Shown here piece after piece: positions 6,310 to 15,572 of a stretch of 23,507 bases of DNA. The first letter of the stretch is position 1, and each line of letters begins with the position of its first letter. Source of the stretch: an uncultured Lachnospiraceae bacterium (GTDB lineage: Bacteria > Bacillota > Clostridia > Lachnospirales > Lachnospiraceae); contig CAKRPI010000025.1 in NCBI GenBank assembly GCA_934376945.1, positions 1 through 23,507 on the forward strand, given 5' to 3'. Position numbers and translations under genes: made by a program. Under the pieces are notes generated by a model. The model searched no databases and had not been told where the DNA came from. It saw nothing but the letters and a program-made list of their open reading frames with translations.

Positions 6310-7125
6310 GTGAAAAAAAGGAAGTCATCCATTCCGGCAGAGATCGTCAAAAGCCGGAAAATGATCTATAAACTGGCCAAAAATGATTTTCGAACCAAAT
6401 ATGCAGGCTCTTATCTTGGGATTGTCTGGGCATTTATCCAGCCGGTGATCACTGTGCTGGTGTACTGGTTCGTATTTGAGGTGGGATTTCGCGGGGGATC
6501 GGATTCACTTCCGGTCCCATTTGTGCTGTATCTTGTAGCAGGTATTATCCCATGGTTTTTCTTTCAGGATGGGCTGACCGGAGGGACAAATTCTTTGCTG
6601 GAATATAGTTATCTGGTGAAGAAGGTTGTATTTAACATCAGTGTGCTGCCGGTCGTAAAGATCTTATCCGCCGTTTTTGTACATGTATTTTTTATCTTTT
6701 TTATTACGGTTCTATACTGCTGTTACGGGCATTTTCCGGATCTGTATTATCTGCAGCTCCTGTATTATCTTGCAGGTCTTCTGCTTCTGATCCTTGGTAT
6801 TTCTTATCTGACGAGTGCAGTGGTGGTATTTTTCCGGGATTTGTCTCAGATGATCAGCATCGCTTTGCAGATCGGAATCTGGCTGACACCAATTATGTGG
6901 GTGGCAGAGGATAAGCTGATCCATTATCCGGTTGTGTATAAGATTCTGAAGCTGAATCCTGTCTACTATATTGTGACAGGCTACCGGGATGTGTTTATTT
7001 ATAAGAACTGGTTCTGGGAGCGTCCGCTGTGGACGGCTTATTTCTGGTGCTTTGTGCTTGGGATGCTGTGGCTTGGGACAAGTGTGTTTAAAAAACTGCG
7101 GGTGCATTTTGCAGATGTGATCTGA
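6310..7125 (+). CDS. Polysaccharide ABC exporter, membrane subunit (Wzm/TagG type)
   Basis: This 271-residue ABC-2 type permease should form the channel that moves a lipid-linked glycan across the membrane. The N-terminal amphipathic stretch 'LAKNDFRTKYAGSYLGIVWAFIQP' (about 22-45) is the hallmark of Wzm/TagG/RfbA permeases. About six membrane segments follow, including 'SYLTSAVVVFFRDLSQMISIALQIGIWLTPIMW'. Length fits the family. It starts with GTG at 6310, preceded by AAAGGAG. The ATPase partner gene starts 62 bases after its stop. It is the first gene of the long operon, so dosage of the exporter is tied to the synthesis genes behind it. Confidence 0.93.
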   Translation: MKKRKSSIPAEIVKSRKMIYKLAKNDFRTKYAGSYLGIVWAFIQPVITVLVYWFVFEVGFRGGSDSLPVPFVLYLVAGIIPWFFFQDGLTGGTNSLLEYSYLVKKVVFNISVLPVVKILSAVFVHVFFIFFITVLYCCYGHFPDLYYLQLLYYLAGLLLLILGISYLTSAVVVFFRDLSQMISIALQIGIWLTPIMWVAEDKLIHYPVVYKILKLNPVYYIVTGYRDVFIYKNWFWERPLWTAYFWCFVLGMLWLGTSVFKKLRVHFADVI

Positions 7126-7187
7126 GTATCATTCAGGTCGGATGTGTATGAACGCAAACAGTGAGAAAAAGCGAGGAAACGTACAGT

Positions 7188-8501
7188 ATGGAAGATGCAA
7201 TACGTGTAGAACATTTGAGTAAAATGTATAAATTATATGATAAGCCGTCGGACCGTCTTAAGGAGAGCCTGGGGCTTTCCAAAAAGAAGCGGTATCGGGA
7301 GCATTATGCGCTGCGGGATATCAGCTTTGCGATCGGAAAAGGAGAAACGGTTGGAGTGATCGGTACGAATGGTGCCGGAAAATCCACGATTCTGAAGATC
7401 ATTACCGGTGTGCTTAACCCGACTGAGGGAGAGGTAACGGTAAACGGAAGAATATCAGCGCTTCTTGAACTTGGTGCCGGGTTCAATATGGAGTATACAG
7501 GGATTGAAAATATTTATCTGAATGGAACCATGATCGGTTTTTCAGAAGAGGAGATAAACGCCAGGCTGGATGACATCCTGGCTTTTGCTGATATAGGAGA
7601 ATTTGTTTATCAGCCGGTAAAGTCGTATTCGAGCGGTATGTTTGTGCGGCTGGCTTTTGCTGTGGCGATCAATATCGATCCGGAAATCCTGATCGTGGAT
7701 GAGGCACTTTCTGTCGGAGATGTGTTTTTTCAGGCAAAGTGCTATCGGAAGTTTGAGGAATTCAAGCAGGAGGGGAAGACGATTCTCTTTGTAAGCCATG
7801 ATCTGGGAAGCATCAGCAAGTACTGTGACCGGGTTATTTTGCTGGATCATGGAAAAGCGGTCGGAACGGGATCACCAAAAGAGATGGTGGATCTGTATAA
7901 ACGGCTGCTGGTCAATCAGGGACCGGATGTGGAGGAAAAGAAGCTTCCGGCACATGCACGCAGCAGTGAAAAGACAGGATGGATCACACCGTTTGAGATG
8001 AATCCGGGAGCGCTTGAATATGGAGACAAGCGGGCAGAGATGCTCGGCTTTCTTGTGGAGGATGCAAATGGCCTTCAGACGAATACGATCGAAAAGGGAG
8101 CAGAATTTACCTTAAAAGTACGTGTGAAGTTCCATACAAGACTGGAAGATCCGATTTTTGCCTTTACGATCAAGGATATGCGGGGGACGGAGATTACCGG
8201 TACCAATACAATGTTTGAACGGATCACAACACCGACCGGAGAGGACGGAGACATCTATGTTGTTTCATACAGACAGCGGGCTGATCTGCAGGGAGGAGAA
8301 TATCTGATTTCCTTTGGCCTGACCGGTTACAGTGGCGGAGATTTTGTTGTATACCATCGGTTGTACGATGCGTGCAGCCTTGTGGTGGTGTCCTCAAAGA
8401 ATACCGTGGGATTTTATGACATGAATTCAGAGATTGCGGTGTGCAGAGAAGAGACAACAGGCAGTGTCGGGGCTGGTGTGAAAAAGCCGGGACAGGCATA
8501 G
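7188..8501 (+). CDS. Polysaccharide ABC exporter, ATPase with C-terminal glycan-binding-like domain (Wzt type)
   Basis: This is a 437-residue ATPase. Walker A is GTNGAGKST (59-67), the signature YSSGM (147-151), Walker B ILIVDE (167-172) and the switch histidine H204. After a linker at about 235-260, a beta-rich C-terminal domain of about 170 residues ('EMLGFLVEDANG...FTLKVRVKFHTRL...YLISFGLTGYS') matches the extension of Wzt ATPases. In Wzt it recognises the modified end of the chain before export. The frame stays open to a GTG at 7161, but only the ATG at 7188 has a good site (GAGGAA at 7173-7178). The neighbouring WbdD-like gene would provide the modification to be read. Confidence 0.92.
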   Translation: MEDAIRVEHLSKMYKLYDKPSDRLKESLGLSKKKRYREHYALRDISFAIGKGETVGVIGTNGAGKSTILKIITGVLNPTEGEVTVNGRISALLELGAGFNMEYTGIENIYLNGTMIGFSEEEINARLDDILAFADIGEFVYQPVKSYSSGMFVRLAFAVAINIDPEILIVDEALSVGDVFFQAKCYRKFEEFKQEGKTILFVSHDLGSISKYCDRVILLDHGKAVGTGSPKEMVDLYKRLLVNQGPDVEEKKLPAHARSSEKTGWITPFEMNPGALEYGDKRAEMLGFLVEDANGLQTNTIEKGAEFTLKVRVKFHTRLEDPIFAFTIKDMRGTEITGTNTMFERITTPTGEDGDIYVVSYRQRADLQGGEYLISFGLTGYSGGDFVVYHRLYDACSLVVVSSKNTVGFYDMNSEIAVCREETTGSVGAGVKKPGQA

Positions 8502-8547
8502 AAATGATACAGAATAAATAAAAGAAGCGAAAAAGGAGAGGACGGCG

Positions 8548-10731
8548 ATGGAAAGAGAACGGATCGGGAAGGCAGTGCTGGATTACCGTTTTTATACCGG
8601 AGAAGACAAATATACAGACGGTGATATTGAAGATGAAATGCTGGAGATTGCGAAAAATTGTACACCAGGAGAATACGACGGGGTGATCAAAGAGAAAAAA
8701 AGCTGGCCGATCCTTTACCATTTTTCTGAACTTCGGGAAAATATTATCAGCTGGTTTCCGATTAAAAAAACGGATCGGGTACTGGAAATCGGAGGCGGAC
8801 CGGGTGCAATTACCGGAGCCCTTTGCAAAAGTGCAGCGGAAGTAACGTGTATCGATTTGTCAAGAAAGAGATGCCTGATCAATGCATATCGCCATAAGGA
8901 CTGTGAAAATCTGACCTTTATGGTCGGAAATTTTCAGGATATTGAGCCGAAGCTGGAGCAGAAATACGATCTGATTACACTGATCGGCGTACTGGAATAT
9001 GCGCAGTTTTCCATTCAGGGAGAGGATCCGTTTACCGAGTATCTGTCGCGGATCCGGACCCATCTTGCACCGGGAGGACGTCTGGTAATTGCAATTGAAA
9101 ACAGGATCGGACTGAAATACTGGGCGGGAGCAACGGAGGATCATACAGGGCTTTATTTTGAAGGTCTTGAAGGATATCCGACAACGGATTACGTGCGGAC
9201 CTTTTCGAAGCCGGAGCTGGAAGCACTGCTGGGGCGCTCCGGCTTTCAGAGTATGGAGTTTTATTATCCATATCCGGATTATAAATTCCCGGAGCAGATT
9301 TATTCGGGAAGCTGGCTGCCTAAAAAAGGGGAATTAAGCCATAACCGGCAGAATCTGGACAGGGAGCGGATTCAGCTCTTTTGTGAGGAACGGGTGTATG
9401 ATTCTCTTTTGGAAAGCGGATTGTTTGAACAGTTTTCCAATTCTTTTTTTGTGACGGCGAAGGTGGATGACGCAGAGGAAGCTGTGGATAACCAGGAGAA
9501 AAAAGAGGCAGCCTGTGTATATGCCCGGTATTCCAATGAGCGAAACCGGAAGTTTTGTATCCGTACGCAGATCGAGCAGTCGGAAAATGGCTGCAGGCGT
9601 GTACGAAAGCTTGCGGTGTATCCGGAGGCGCGCGCACATATAAAAGGACTGTATGAAAAATACTGCGGTCTGGAAGCAGATTTTGCGGGAACAAGGCTTC
9701 GTGTCAATCCGTGTGTCATCGAAGGGGATACGGCAGTTTTTCCGTTTCTGACCGGATTGACACTGGAAGAGGAGCTGGATGCGCTTCTGGACAAAAAGCA
9801 GTATGAAGCGATTCTGAATAAAATTCAGGATTATTTTTCACTGTTTTCGGAGACAGAAACACAGTTTTCCATGACGGCAGGATTCCGAAAGGTGTTCGGT
9901 GAAGTATTTTTTGAACGCCCGCAGCCATGCAGGCGGATTTCAGATGTAGATATGATTTTTTCAAATGCGGTTGCTTCGGGAGACGAATATGAGCTGATTG
10001 ATTACGAATGGACGTTTGATTTCCCGGTTCCGGTGCGTTTTCTGCAGTATCGCTGTCTGCATTACTATATACTTGGCAATTCCAAAAGAGATGCACTGGT
10101 ACATCAGAAGATCTATGAACATTTTGGGATTACAGAGGCGGAGTGCCGGACCTTTGCGGAAATGGAATATCGGTTTCAGGCATATATTCTTGGAACGTAC
10201 ACTCCGGTGTGGAAACTGTATGATGATATTTCTGAGGGAGTTCTTCCGGTAATGCCCCTGATCGAAAAAGAGCGGAATTACGCGAACGCCATGCGGCGCG
10301 TGGAGGTTTATTTTGATGATGGCCGCGGATTTGGTACATGGAACTGGAAAAAATATCAGGTACCGGCCGGTGCGGAGACATCACTTCGCATTGAACTTCC
10401 AAAAGGGACGAAAGCGCTCCGAATCGATCCGTGCGCGGCAAAAAGTATCGTGCGTGTGAAAAACCTGAGTCTGAAGGGGTATGCGCTTCATGCGCAGGCC
10501 AACGGAGTTCAGGCGCCAAACGGAGATTACGTCTTTGATACGGAGGATCCTCAGCTGATCATCCCGCAGCTTCCGTATCAGGACGGAATCGTGGAGCTGA
10601 CATTTGTTGCGGAGCCGCTGACAAATCTGGTGCGTGAGACGGTGCTTTCGCAGAATGGCAGGATTCGCTGGATGGAACAGACAAAAGTCTGGAAATTGTA
10701 TCAGAAGATAAAGCCGGAGGGCAGAAAATGA
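8548..10731 (+). CDS. Methyltransferase with kinase-like domain, WbdD-like
   Basis: This is a 727-residue protein with three parts. Residues 60-250 form a class I SAM-dependent methyltransferase: VLEIGGGPGAITG (78-90), acidic CIDLS (101-105), and 'YDLITLIGVLEYA' (140-152). Residues 322-500 look like a divergent kinase of the aminoglycoside-phosphotransferase fold: a possible ATP lysine in VRKLAVYPEA (K354 with E360), DVDMIFSN (466-473) in place of the catalytic loop, and LIDYEW (483-488) as the metal-binding Asp. Residues 580-690 are a beta-rich domain. E. coli O9a WbdD, also methyltransferase plus kinase, caps chains exported by Wzm/Wzt. The order here (exporter, then this gene) agrees. Kinase assignment is inference; the catalytic loop lacks the usual HxD. 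The ribosome site AAGGAGAGG precedes ATG 8548, and the stop overlaps the next ATG by four bases. Confidence 0.75.
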   Translation: MERERIGKAVLDYRFYTGEDKYTDGDIEDEMLEIAKNCTPGEYDGVIKEKKSWPILYHFSELRENIISWFPIKKTDRVLEIGGGPGAITGALCKSAAEVTCIDLSRKRCLINAYRHKDCENLTFMVGNFQDIEPKLEQKYDLITLIGVLEYAQFSIQGEDPFTEYLSRIRTHLAPGGRLVIAIENRIGLKYWAGATEDHTGLYFEGLEGYPTTDYVRTFSKPELEALLGRSGFQSMEFYYPYPDYKFPEQIYSGSWLPKKGELSHNRQNLDRERIQLFCEERVYDSLLESGLFEQFSNSFFVTAKVDDAEEAVDNQEKKEAACVYARYSNERNRKFCIRTQIEQSENGCRRVRKLAVYPEARAHIKGLYEKYCGLEADFAGTRLRVNPCVIEGDTAVFPFLTGLTLEEELDALLDKKQYEAILNKIQDYFSLFSETETQFSMTAGFRKVFGEVFFERPQPCRRISDVDMIFSNAVASGDEYELIDYEWTFDFPVPVRFLQYRCLHYYILGNSKRDALVHQKIYEHFGITEAECRTFAEMEYRFQAYILGTYTPVWKLYDDISEGVLPVMPLIEKERNYANAMRRVEVYFDDGRGFGTWNWKKYQVPAGAETSLRIELPKGTKALRIDPCAAKSIVRVKNLSLKGYALHAQANGVQAPNGDYVFDTEDPQLIIPQLPYQDGIVELTFVAEPLTNLVRETVLSQNGRIRWMEQTKVWKLYQKIKPEGRK

Positions 10732-12938
10732 AGAATTTCCTGAAAAGAAATACAGAGATAGCATGCCATATTGACCGCGTGGAAAGCAGATACGGAAATG
10801 TGATGGTGCGCGGCTGGGCAATCTGCCGGAAACCGGGAATGGAAACGTATCTGAGCGTTTGGGATGAAAAAGGAAATGAAATTCCGGTATATACGGAGCG
10901 GCTGGTGCGTGCAGATGTCAATGCGACATTTGAAAAGCTGGAGGACTGTAAGAGCGGATTCCATATTCTGATCGATCGGGCGGTGCTTGATACACCAGAC
11001 GTATGGCTGGTGGTACGCAGCTGCAAGGAAAATGTGCCAAAGACAGCCGGAGAAGGCTCTGAACAGGCGCTGCGGTCTGCACAGGAGAAAAATGTTTACA
11101 GAGGTGCAGGAAAGGAGCAGAGAATCCGGATCCAGGTTCGTGCATCGAACTGGTTTACGCGAAAGCTGCGGATGAAAAAGGAAGCAAAAGAAGAGCTTGA
11201 ACCGGATTATGATCTGTGGATCCGTACGCAGATGGTGACAGGGAAAAAAGCACGTTTGCAGAAAAAAGAGGCAGAGCAGCTTCAGAAAAAGCCGCTGTTC
11301 AGTGTGGTGATTCCGCTTTACAATACGCCGAAGGAGTTTTTGAAGGAGATTGTGGATTCTGTGATGAATCAGACCTATTCAAATGTAGAGCTCTGTCTGG
11401 CAGATGGAAGCAGTGATCCATCTGTGCGTGAATTTCTGAGCAGGCATTATGCAAAGGAAAAACGGCTGCGTTATCGGAAGCTGAAGGAGAACAGAGGTAT
11501 TTCGGAAAATACAAATGAGGCACTTCGTATGGCAAAGGGAGACTTCATTGTGTTTGCCGATCATGATGATGTGCTTGCGGTGGATGCTTTTTATGAGATG
11601 GCAGCGGCGGTGAATAAAGATCCGAAGATTGATGTCATTTATACGGATGAAGATAAGATCAATCGGTCCGGCACTGCCTATTTCGGGCCTCATTTCAAGC
11701 CGGATTACAACAGGGAGCTGCTTCGCTGCAACAATTATATCTGTCATCTGTTTGCGGTGCGTCGGGATTTGATAAAAAAGGTCGGGCTTTTAAATTCAGA
11801 GTATGACGGTGCTCAGGACTACGATTTTGTGCTTCGGTGCTGTGAACAGGCAGGACGGATTTGCCATATTCCAAAGGTGCTGTATCACTGGCGTACGCAT
11901 CCGATGTCAACGGCCGGTAATCCGGCAAGTAAATCATATGCATTCGAAGCCGGGCGCAGGGCACTGGAAGCACATTATAAAAGAGTCGGACTTCATGCTC
12001 AGGTTGAGAGCACGGAGCTGCTGGGCCGATACCGGACACGCTTTGCGCTCGAGGGACAGCCGCTTGTGTCTGTTCTGATTCCGAATAAAGACCATATAGA
12101 AGATCTTACGGTCTGCCTCGATTCCATTCTGGAAAAAACGACTTATTCGTCCTATGAGATCCTGATCATTGAAAATAACAGTGAGGAGCCGAAGACCGGG
12201 GAGTTTTATGCAAAGCTGGAAGCAGGAGAACTGCCGGAATATGCAGATGCAGTGCGAAACAGACGGATTCGCATAATTCGCTATCCGGGAAGCTTTAATT
12301 ATTCTGCAATTCATAATTATGCCGTGCCGGAGGCAAGAGGAGAGTATCTTCTTCTGCTGAATAATGATACAAAGGTGCAAAACGGTGAATGGATCGAAGA
12401 AATGCTTGGGCTTTGCCAGCAGAAGGATATTGGAGCAGTTGGGGCAAAGCTGTATTATCCGGACGGGACGATCCAGCATGCCGGGGTAGTGACTGGACTT
12501 TGTGGTGTGGCCAGCCATCTTTTTATCGGAGCGGCAGGTGATGCAGACGGATATGCCGGGAGACTTAAATCAGTACAGGATGTAAGTGCAGTGACAGCAG
12601 CCTGCATGATGACGAAACGGTCTGTTTATGAGCAGGTCGGCGGACTGCGGGAGGAGTTGGCGGTTGCCTATAATGATATTGATTATTGCATGAAGGTGCG
12701 CAAAGCGGGATACCTGATCGCATTTACGCCGTATGCGCAGCTGACTCATTTTGAATCGAAGTCACGCGGTCTGGAGGATTCCCCGGAAAAGCAGAAACGG
12801 CTGAAAAAAGAGGCGGAAATATTCTGCAGATACTGGAGAAAGGAGCTGGAGCAGGGAGACCCTTATTACAATCCGAACCTTTCCCTTACACGTACGGACT
12901 GTTCCCTGCGCAGATCGGGTACGCCAAAGTATTTCTGA
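10728..12938 (+). CDS. Tandem GT2 glycosyltransferase with N-terminal beta domain
   Basis: This is a 736-residue cytoplasmic enzyme with two GT-A domains, typical of rhamnosyltransferase-like proteins in wall and O-polysaccharide clusters. Residues 10-90 are a beta-rich module ('VRGWAICRKPG...SVWDEKGNEIP...SGFHILID'). GT2 domain 1 is about 190-430 (FSVVIPLYNTP; DHDD 278-281; 'YDGAQDYDFVLR'; 'LYHWRTH'). GT2 domain 2 is about 444-700 (VSVLIPNKD; 'FNYSAIHN'; NND 545-547; 'GTIQHAGVV'). Sugar specificity cannot be read from sequence. It starts in the ATGA overlap with the previous gene. The last eight codons (729-736, SGTPKYF end) lie in a duplicated hairpin repeat rather than in the normal 'SLK' ending of its paralogues. 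Confidence 0.9.
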   Translation: MKNFLKRNTEIACHIDRVESRYGNVMVRGWAICRKPGMETYLSVWDEKGNEIPVYTERLVRADVNATFEKLEDCKSGFHILIDRAVLDTPDVWLVVRSCKENVPKTAGEGSEQALRSAQEKNVYRGAGKEQRIRIQVRASNWFTRKLRMKKEAKEELEPDYDLWIRTQMVTGKKARLQKKEAEQLQKKPLFSVVIPLYNTPKEFLKEIVDSVMNQTYSNVELCLADGSSDPSVREFLSRHYAKEKRLRYRKLKENRGISENTNEALRMAKGDFIVFADHDDVLAVDAFYEMAAAVNKDPKIDVIYTDEDKINRSGTAYFGPHFKPDYNRELLRCNNYICHLFAVRRDLIKKVGLLNSEYDGAQDYDFVLRCCEQAGRICHIPKVLYHWRTHPMSTAGNPASKSYAFEAGRRALEAHYKRVGLHAQVESTELLGRYRTRFALEGQPLVSVLIPNKDHIEDLTVCLDSILEKTTYSSYEILIIENNSEEPKTGEFYAKLEAGELPEYADAVRNRRIRIIRYPGSFNYSAIHNYAVPEARGEYLLLLNNDTKVQNGEWIEEMLGLCQQKDIGAVGAKLYYPDGTIQHAGVVTGLCGVASHLFIGAAGDADGYAGRLKSVQDVSAVTAACMMTKRSVYEQVGGLREELAVAYNDIDYCMKVRKAGYLIAFTPYAQLTHFESKSRGLEDSPEKQKRLKKEAEIFCRYWRKELEQGDPYYNPNLSLTRTDCSLRRSGTPKYF

Positions 12939-13013
12939 TCTGATGTGGGGGTATCCATGTCGCAGATGAGCGACATTTTGAGATCGGGTACGCCGAAGTA
13001 TTTCTGATCTGAT
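12912..13013 (+). repeat. Duplicated 33-bp hairpin repeat flanking a central stem-loop
   Basis: Two 33-bp copies (12912-12944 and 12981-13013) differ at one base. Each starts AGATC and ends with GATCT plus GAT, with inner GGGTAC and GTATTT that pair in plus-strand RNA through some G-U pairs. Between them lies ATGTCGC-N6-GCGACAT (12957-12963 with 12970-12976), followed by TTT. The first copy begins exactly at codon 729 of the upstream gene and supplies its stop. It resembles a REP-like intergenic element. Confidence 0.85.
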
Positions 13014-13094
13014 ATAGCCTTCGGCAGGAGTGCAGAGGTATGTAAGAGAAGTATGTCATGCGCATGCAGGTGAAAATGAGAGGACAGGAAACAC

Positions 13095-15560
13095 ATGAAA
13101 GTAAAATTTAACCGGGAACGTGTCCGCTTTGATATAAAGCAGCCGGACACGCTTGTGATTCAGGGGTGGTTTGAGGAAGAACCAGGCGAGGAAGGGATAT
13201 TTGAAGCCTTCTGGAATGGAAAAAGGGCAGAACTTACGGTTCAAACGCAAAGTGGTGTGGCGGTTACAAAAAAATACCTTCGTTACAAAACGAATGTGGA
13301 GCGTGAGTACTTTCTTCTGATTCCGCCTGGAGAGCAGCCGGGAACGCTTAGCGTATTCTGGAAAAGCGGGGAGAGTGCAGCAGATAAGGAACGGGTATGC
13401 ATTTACCATGCATCTGCTGCCGCGCTTGCGCGTCTGAAGCAGCATATGGAATCCTGGATGGAGCAGCTGCGTGTGCTGCCGGATGGAAAATATCAGCTGC
13501 GTGGCTGGTATATGGGATGTGAGCATGCTCACATCGCTGTGTTGGATGGAACCGGAAAGCCACTGCCGATGCAGTGCGAAGAGAGAAACAGAATGGATAT
13601 TCTGGGGGAATTTCCGGAGGCAAAGCTGGAGGAAACGCATGGTTTTGAACTGACCTTTGATGCGCCGAAGGAAAATCATCTGCGCCTTGCTTTAAAGGGA
13701 GGCGGAAAAAAGGCGCTTTATCTTGTCAACTGCAAAAAAATGCTTTCCGGAAAAGAAGACATGGCAACGATCTGCAAAAAGAGTATGCTTTATCTGAAGC
13801 GGAAAGGAGTCAGGCAGTTCACAAGAAGAGTTTCTGATGTACTGTTTGGCAATGATTCCATCAGCTACGAGCGCTGGAGAAGAAAATACGGGACAAAGCC
13901 GGATGAACTGGCATTGCAGCGCAGGCAGAGATTTGCATATGAGCCGAAGATAAGCATTGTAATTCCGCTTTACCGTACGCCGGAGCATTTTCTGCGCGAG
14001 GTGATCCGTTCGGTGGAAGCACAGACGTATGAAAACTGGGAGCTTGTCCTTTCTGACGGAAGCGGTGCGGATTCTCCGCTTGATGGATTTCTGGATGAGC
14101 TTGAGCATGCTTACGCACAAAAAAGTGACAAGCTGAAGATCGTGCGAAATGAAGCACAGCTGAGAATCGCGGAAAATACGAATGCAGCGCTTTTAGCGGC
14201 GACGGGAGCGTATATTGCGTTTGGAGATCATGATGATCTGTTTGCACCGGATGCGTTGTATGAATGTGTGAAGTTGCTTCAGGACAGACCGCAGACGGAG
14301 CTGATCTATACGGATGAGGATAAGGTGGATGGCAGAGGAAGAAAGTATTTTCAGCCGCATTTTAAACCGGATTATAATCCGGATCTTCTGTGCAGTATGA
14401 ACTATTTCTGTCATCTGGTCGTTGTAAAAAAGGAGCTTATGGATGCGGCGGGACTTTTGGATCCGACGTATGACGGTGCGCAGGATTACGATTTTGTATT
14501 GCGCTGCACGGAGCATACAAAGCCGGAACAGATTGCGCATATTCCGAAGATCCTGTATCACTGGAGGACACATCAGAATTCAACGGCGGAAAATCCGGAG
14601 AGCAAACGGTATGCATTTACCGCAGGCTGCAGGGCAGTGCAGGCGCATTACGACAGACTCGGGATTAGGGCGGTTGTACATGAAGGAGTGTATCCCGGAC
14701 TGTATGAGAGCGATTACGAGATTATCGGTGAGCCGCTGATCTCAATTCTGATTCCGAACAAGGATCATCTTGCAGATCTGACGAAATGTATAGAATCCAT
14801 TGAACGGCAGTCAGATTACCGGAATTATGAATACATTATCATTGAGAACAACAGTACAGAGCCGGAGACCTTTGAAGGATACCGAAGGCTTGAAGCAGAA
14901 AACCAAAAGGTTCATGTTGTATACTACAAAGGAGAGTTCAATTATTCCGCGATCAATAATTTCGGCGCAAAATATGCAAAGGGAGCGTATTTCCTGCTGC
15001 TGAACAACGATACGGAGATGATCCGGAAGGATGGACTGCGTCAGCTTCTCGGCGTATGCCAGAGAGCGGATGTCGGAATTGTCGGAGCACGGCTGTATTA
15101 CGAAGATAATACCATTCAGCATGCGGGAGTGGTACTTGGCTTTGGAGGAATTGCAGGGCATGCGTTTATCGGACAGAGCAGGGAGGATAATGGCTATTTC
15201 TCGCAGATTATCTGTATGCGTGATTACAGTGCGGTGACAGCGGCCTGCATGATGGTGAAGGCGGATGTTTACCGCGAAGTCGGAGGACTTTCTGAGGATT
15301 TGAAGGTTGCCTTTAATGATATCGATTTTTGTATGAAAGTGCGGGAAAAGGGGTATCTTGTTGTCTATAATCCGCGTGCGGAACTGTATCACTATGAGTC
15401 GAAGTCACGCGGTCTGGAAAACACACAGGAGAAAATCGAACGATTCAATGGAGAGATGGCGCAGTTCCTTTCAAAGTGGGGAGATGTGGTAAAGTCAGGC
15501 GATCCCTATTATAATCCGAATCTTTCGCTGGACAAGGCAGATTTTTCACTGAAGCTGTAG
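13095..15560 (+). CDS. Tandem GT2 glycosyltransferase with two N-terminal beta domains
   Basis: This is an 821-residue paralogue of the enzymes at 10728 and 18544. Two beta-rich modules occupy about 8-105 ('VIQGWFEEEPGEEGIFEAFWNGK') and 127-212 ('LRGWYMGCEHAHIAVLDGTGK...GFELTFD'). The second resembles the single module of the 10728 product. GT2 domain 1 is about 285-540 (ISIVIPLYRTP; GDHDD 377-381; 'YDGAQDYDFVLR'). GT2 domain 2 is about 547-800 (ISILIPNKD; 'FNYSAINN'; NND 637-639; 'NTIQHAGVV'). Each GT domain probably adds one sugar, so the protein may add a disaccharide step. The linker 'YERWRRKYGTKPDELALQRRQRF' is shared with this family. The start has AGAGGACAGGAAA upstream. It lies 156 bases after the previous gene; the gap holds the hairpin repeat. 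Confidence 0.9.
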   Translation: MKVKFNRERVRFDIKQPDTLVIQGWFEEEPGEEGIFEAFWNGKRAELTVQTQSGVAVTKKYLRYKTNVEREYFLLIPPGEQPGTLSVFWKSGESAADKERVCIYHASAAALARLKQHMESWMEQLRVLPDGKYQLRGWYMGCEHAHIAVLDGTGKPLPMQCEERNRMDILGEFPEAKLEETHGFELTFDAPKENHLRLALKGGGKKALYLVNCKKMLSGKEDMATICKKSMLYLKRKGVRQFTRRVSDVLFGNDSISYERWRRKYGTKPDELALQRRQRFAYEPKISIVIPLYRTPEHFLREVIRSVEAQTYENWELVLSDGSGADSPLDGFLDELEHAYAQKSDKLKIVRNEAQLRIAENTNAALLAATGAYIAFGDHDDLFAPDALYECVKLLQDRPQTELIYTDEDKVDGRGRKYFQPHFKPDYNPDLLCSMNYFCHLVVVKKELMDAAGLLDPTYDGAQDYDFVLRCTEHTKPEQIAHIPKILYHWRTHQNSTAENPESKRYAFTAGCRAVQAHYDRLGIRAVVHEGVYPGLYESDYEIIGEPLISILIPNKDHLADLTKCIESIERQSDYRNYEYIIIENNSTEPETFEGYRRLEAENQKVHVVYYKGEFNYSAINNFGAKYAKGAYFLLLNNDTEMIRKDGLRQLLGVCQRADVGIVGARLYYEDNTIQHAGVVLGFGGIAGHAFIGQSREDNGYFSQIICMRDYSAVTAACMMVKADVYREVGGLSEDLKVAFNDIDFCMKVREKGYLVVYNPRAELYHYESKSRGLENTQEKIERFNGEMAQFLSKWGDVVKSGDPYYNPNLSLDKADFSLKL

Positions 15561-15572
15561 AGAGGATGGTTT

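Noticed and set aside
7161..7187. GTG start for the ABC ATPase
   Set aside because: No ribosome binding site lies before it, while the ATG at 7188 has GAGGAA at the right distance and begins at the usual family position.
13057..13066. Palindrome CATGCGCATG before the 13095 gene
   Set aside because: It is only ten bases, with no promoter near it and no second copy seen. It is probably chance.
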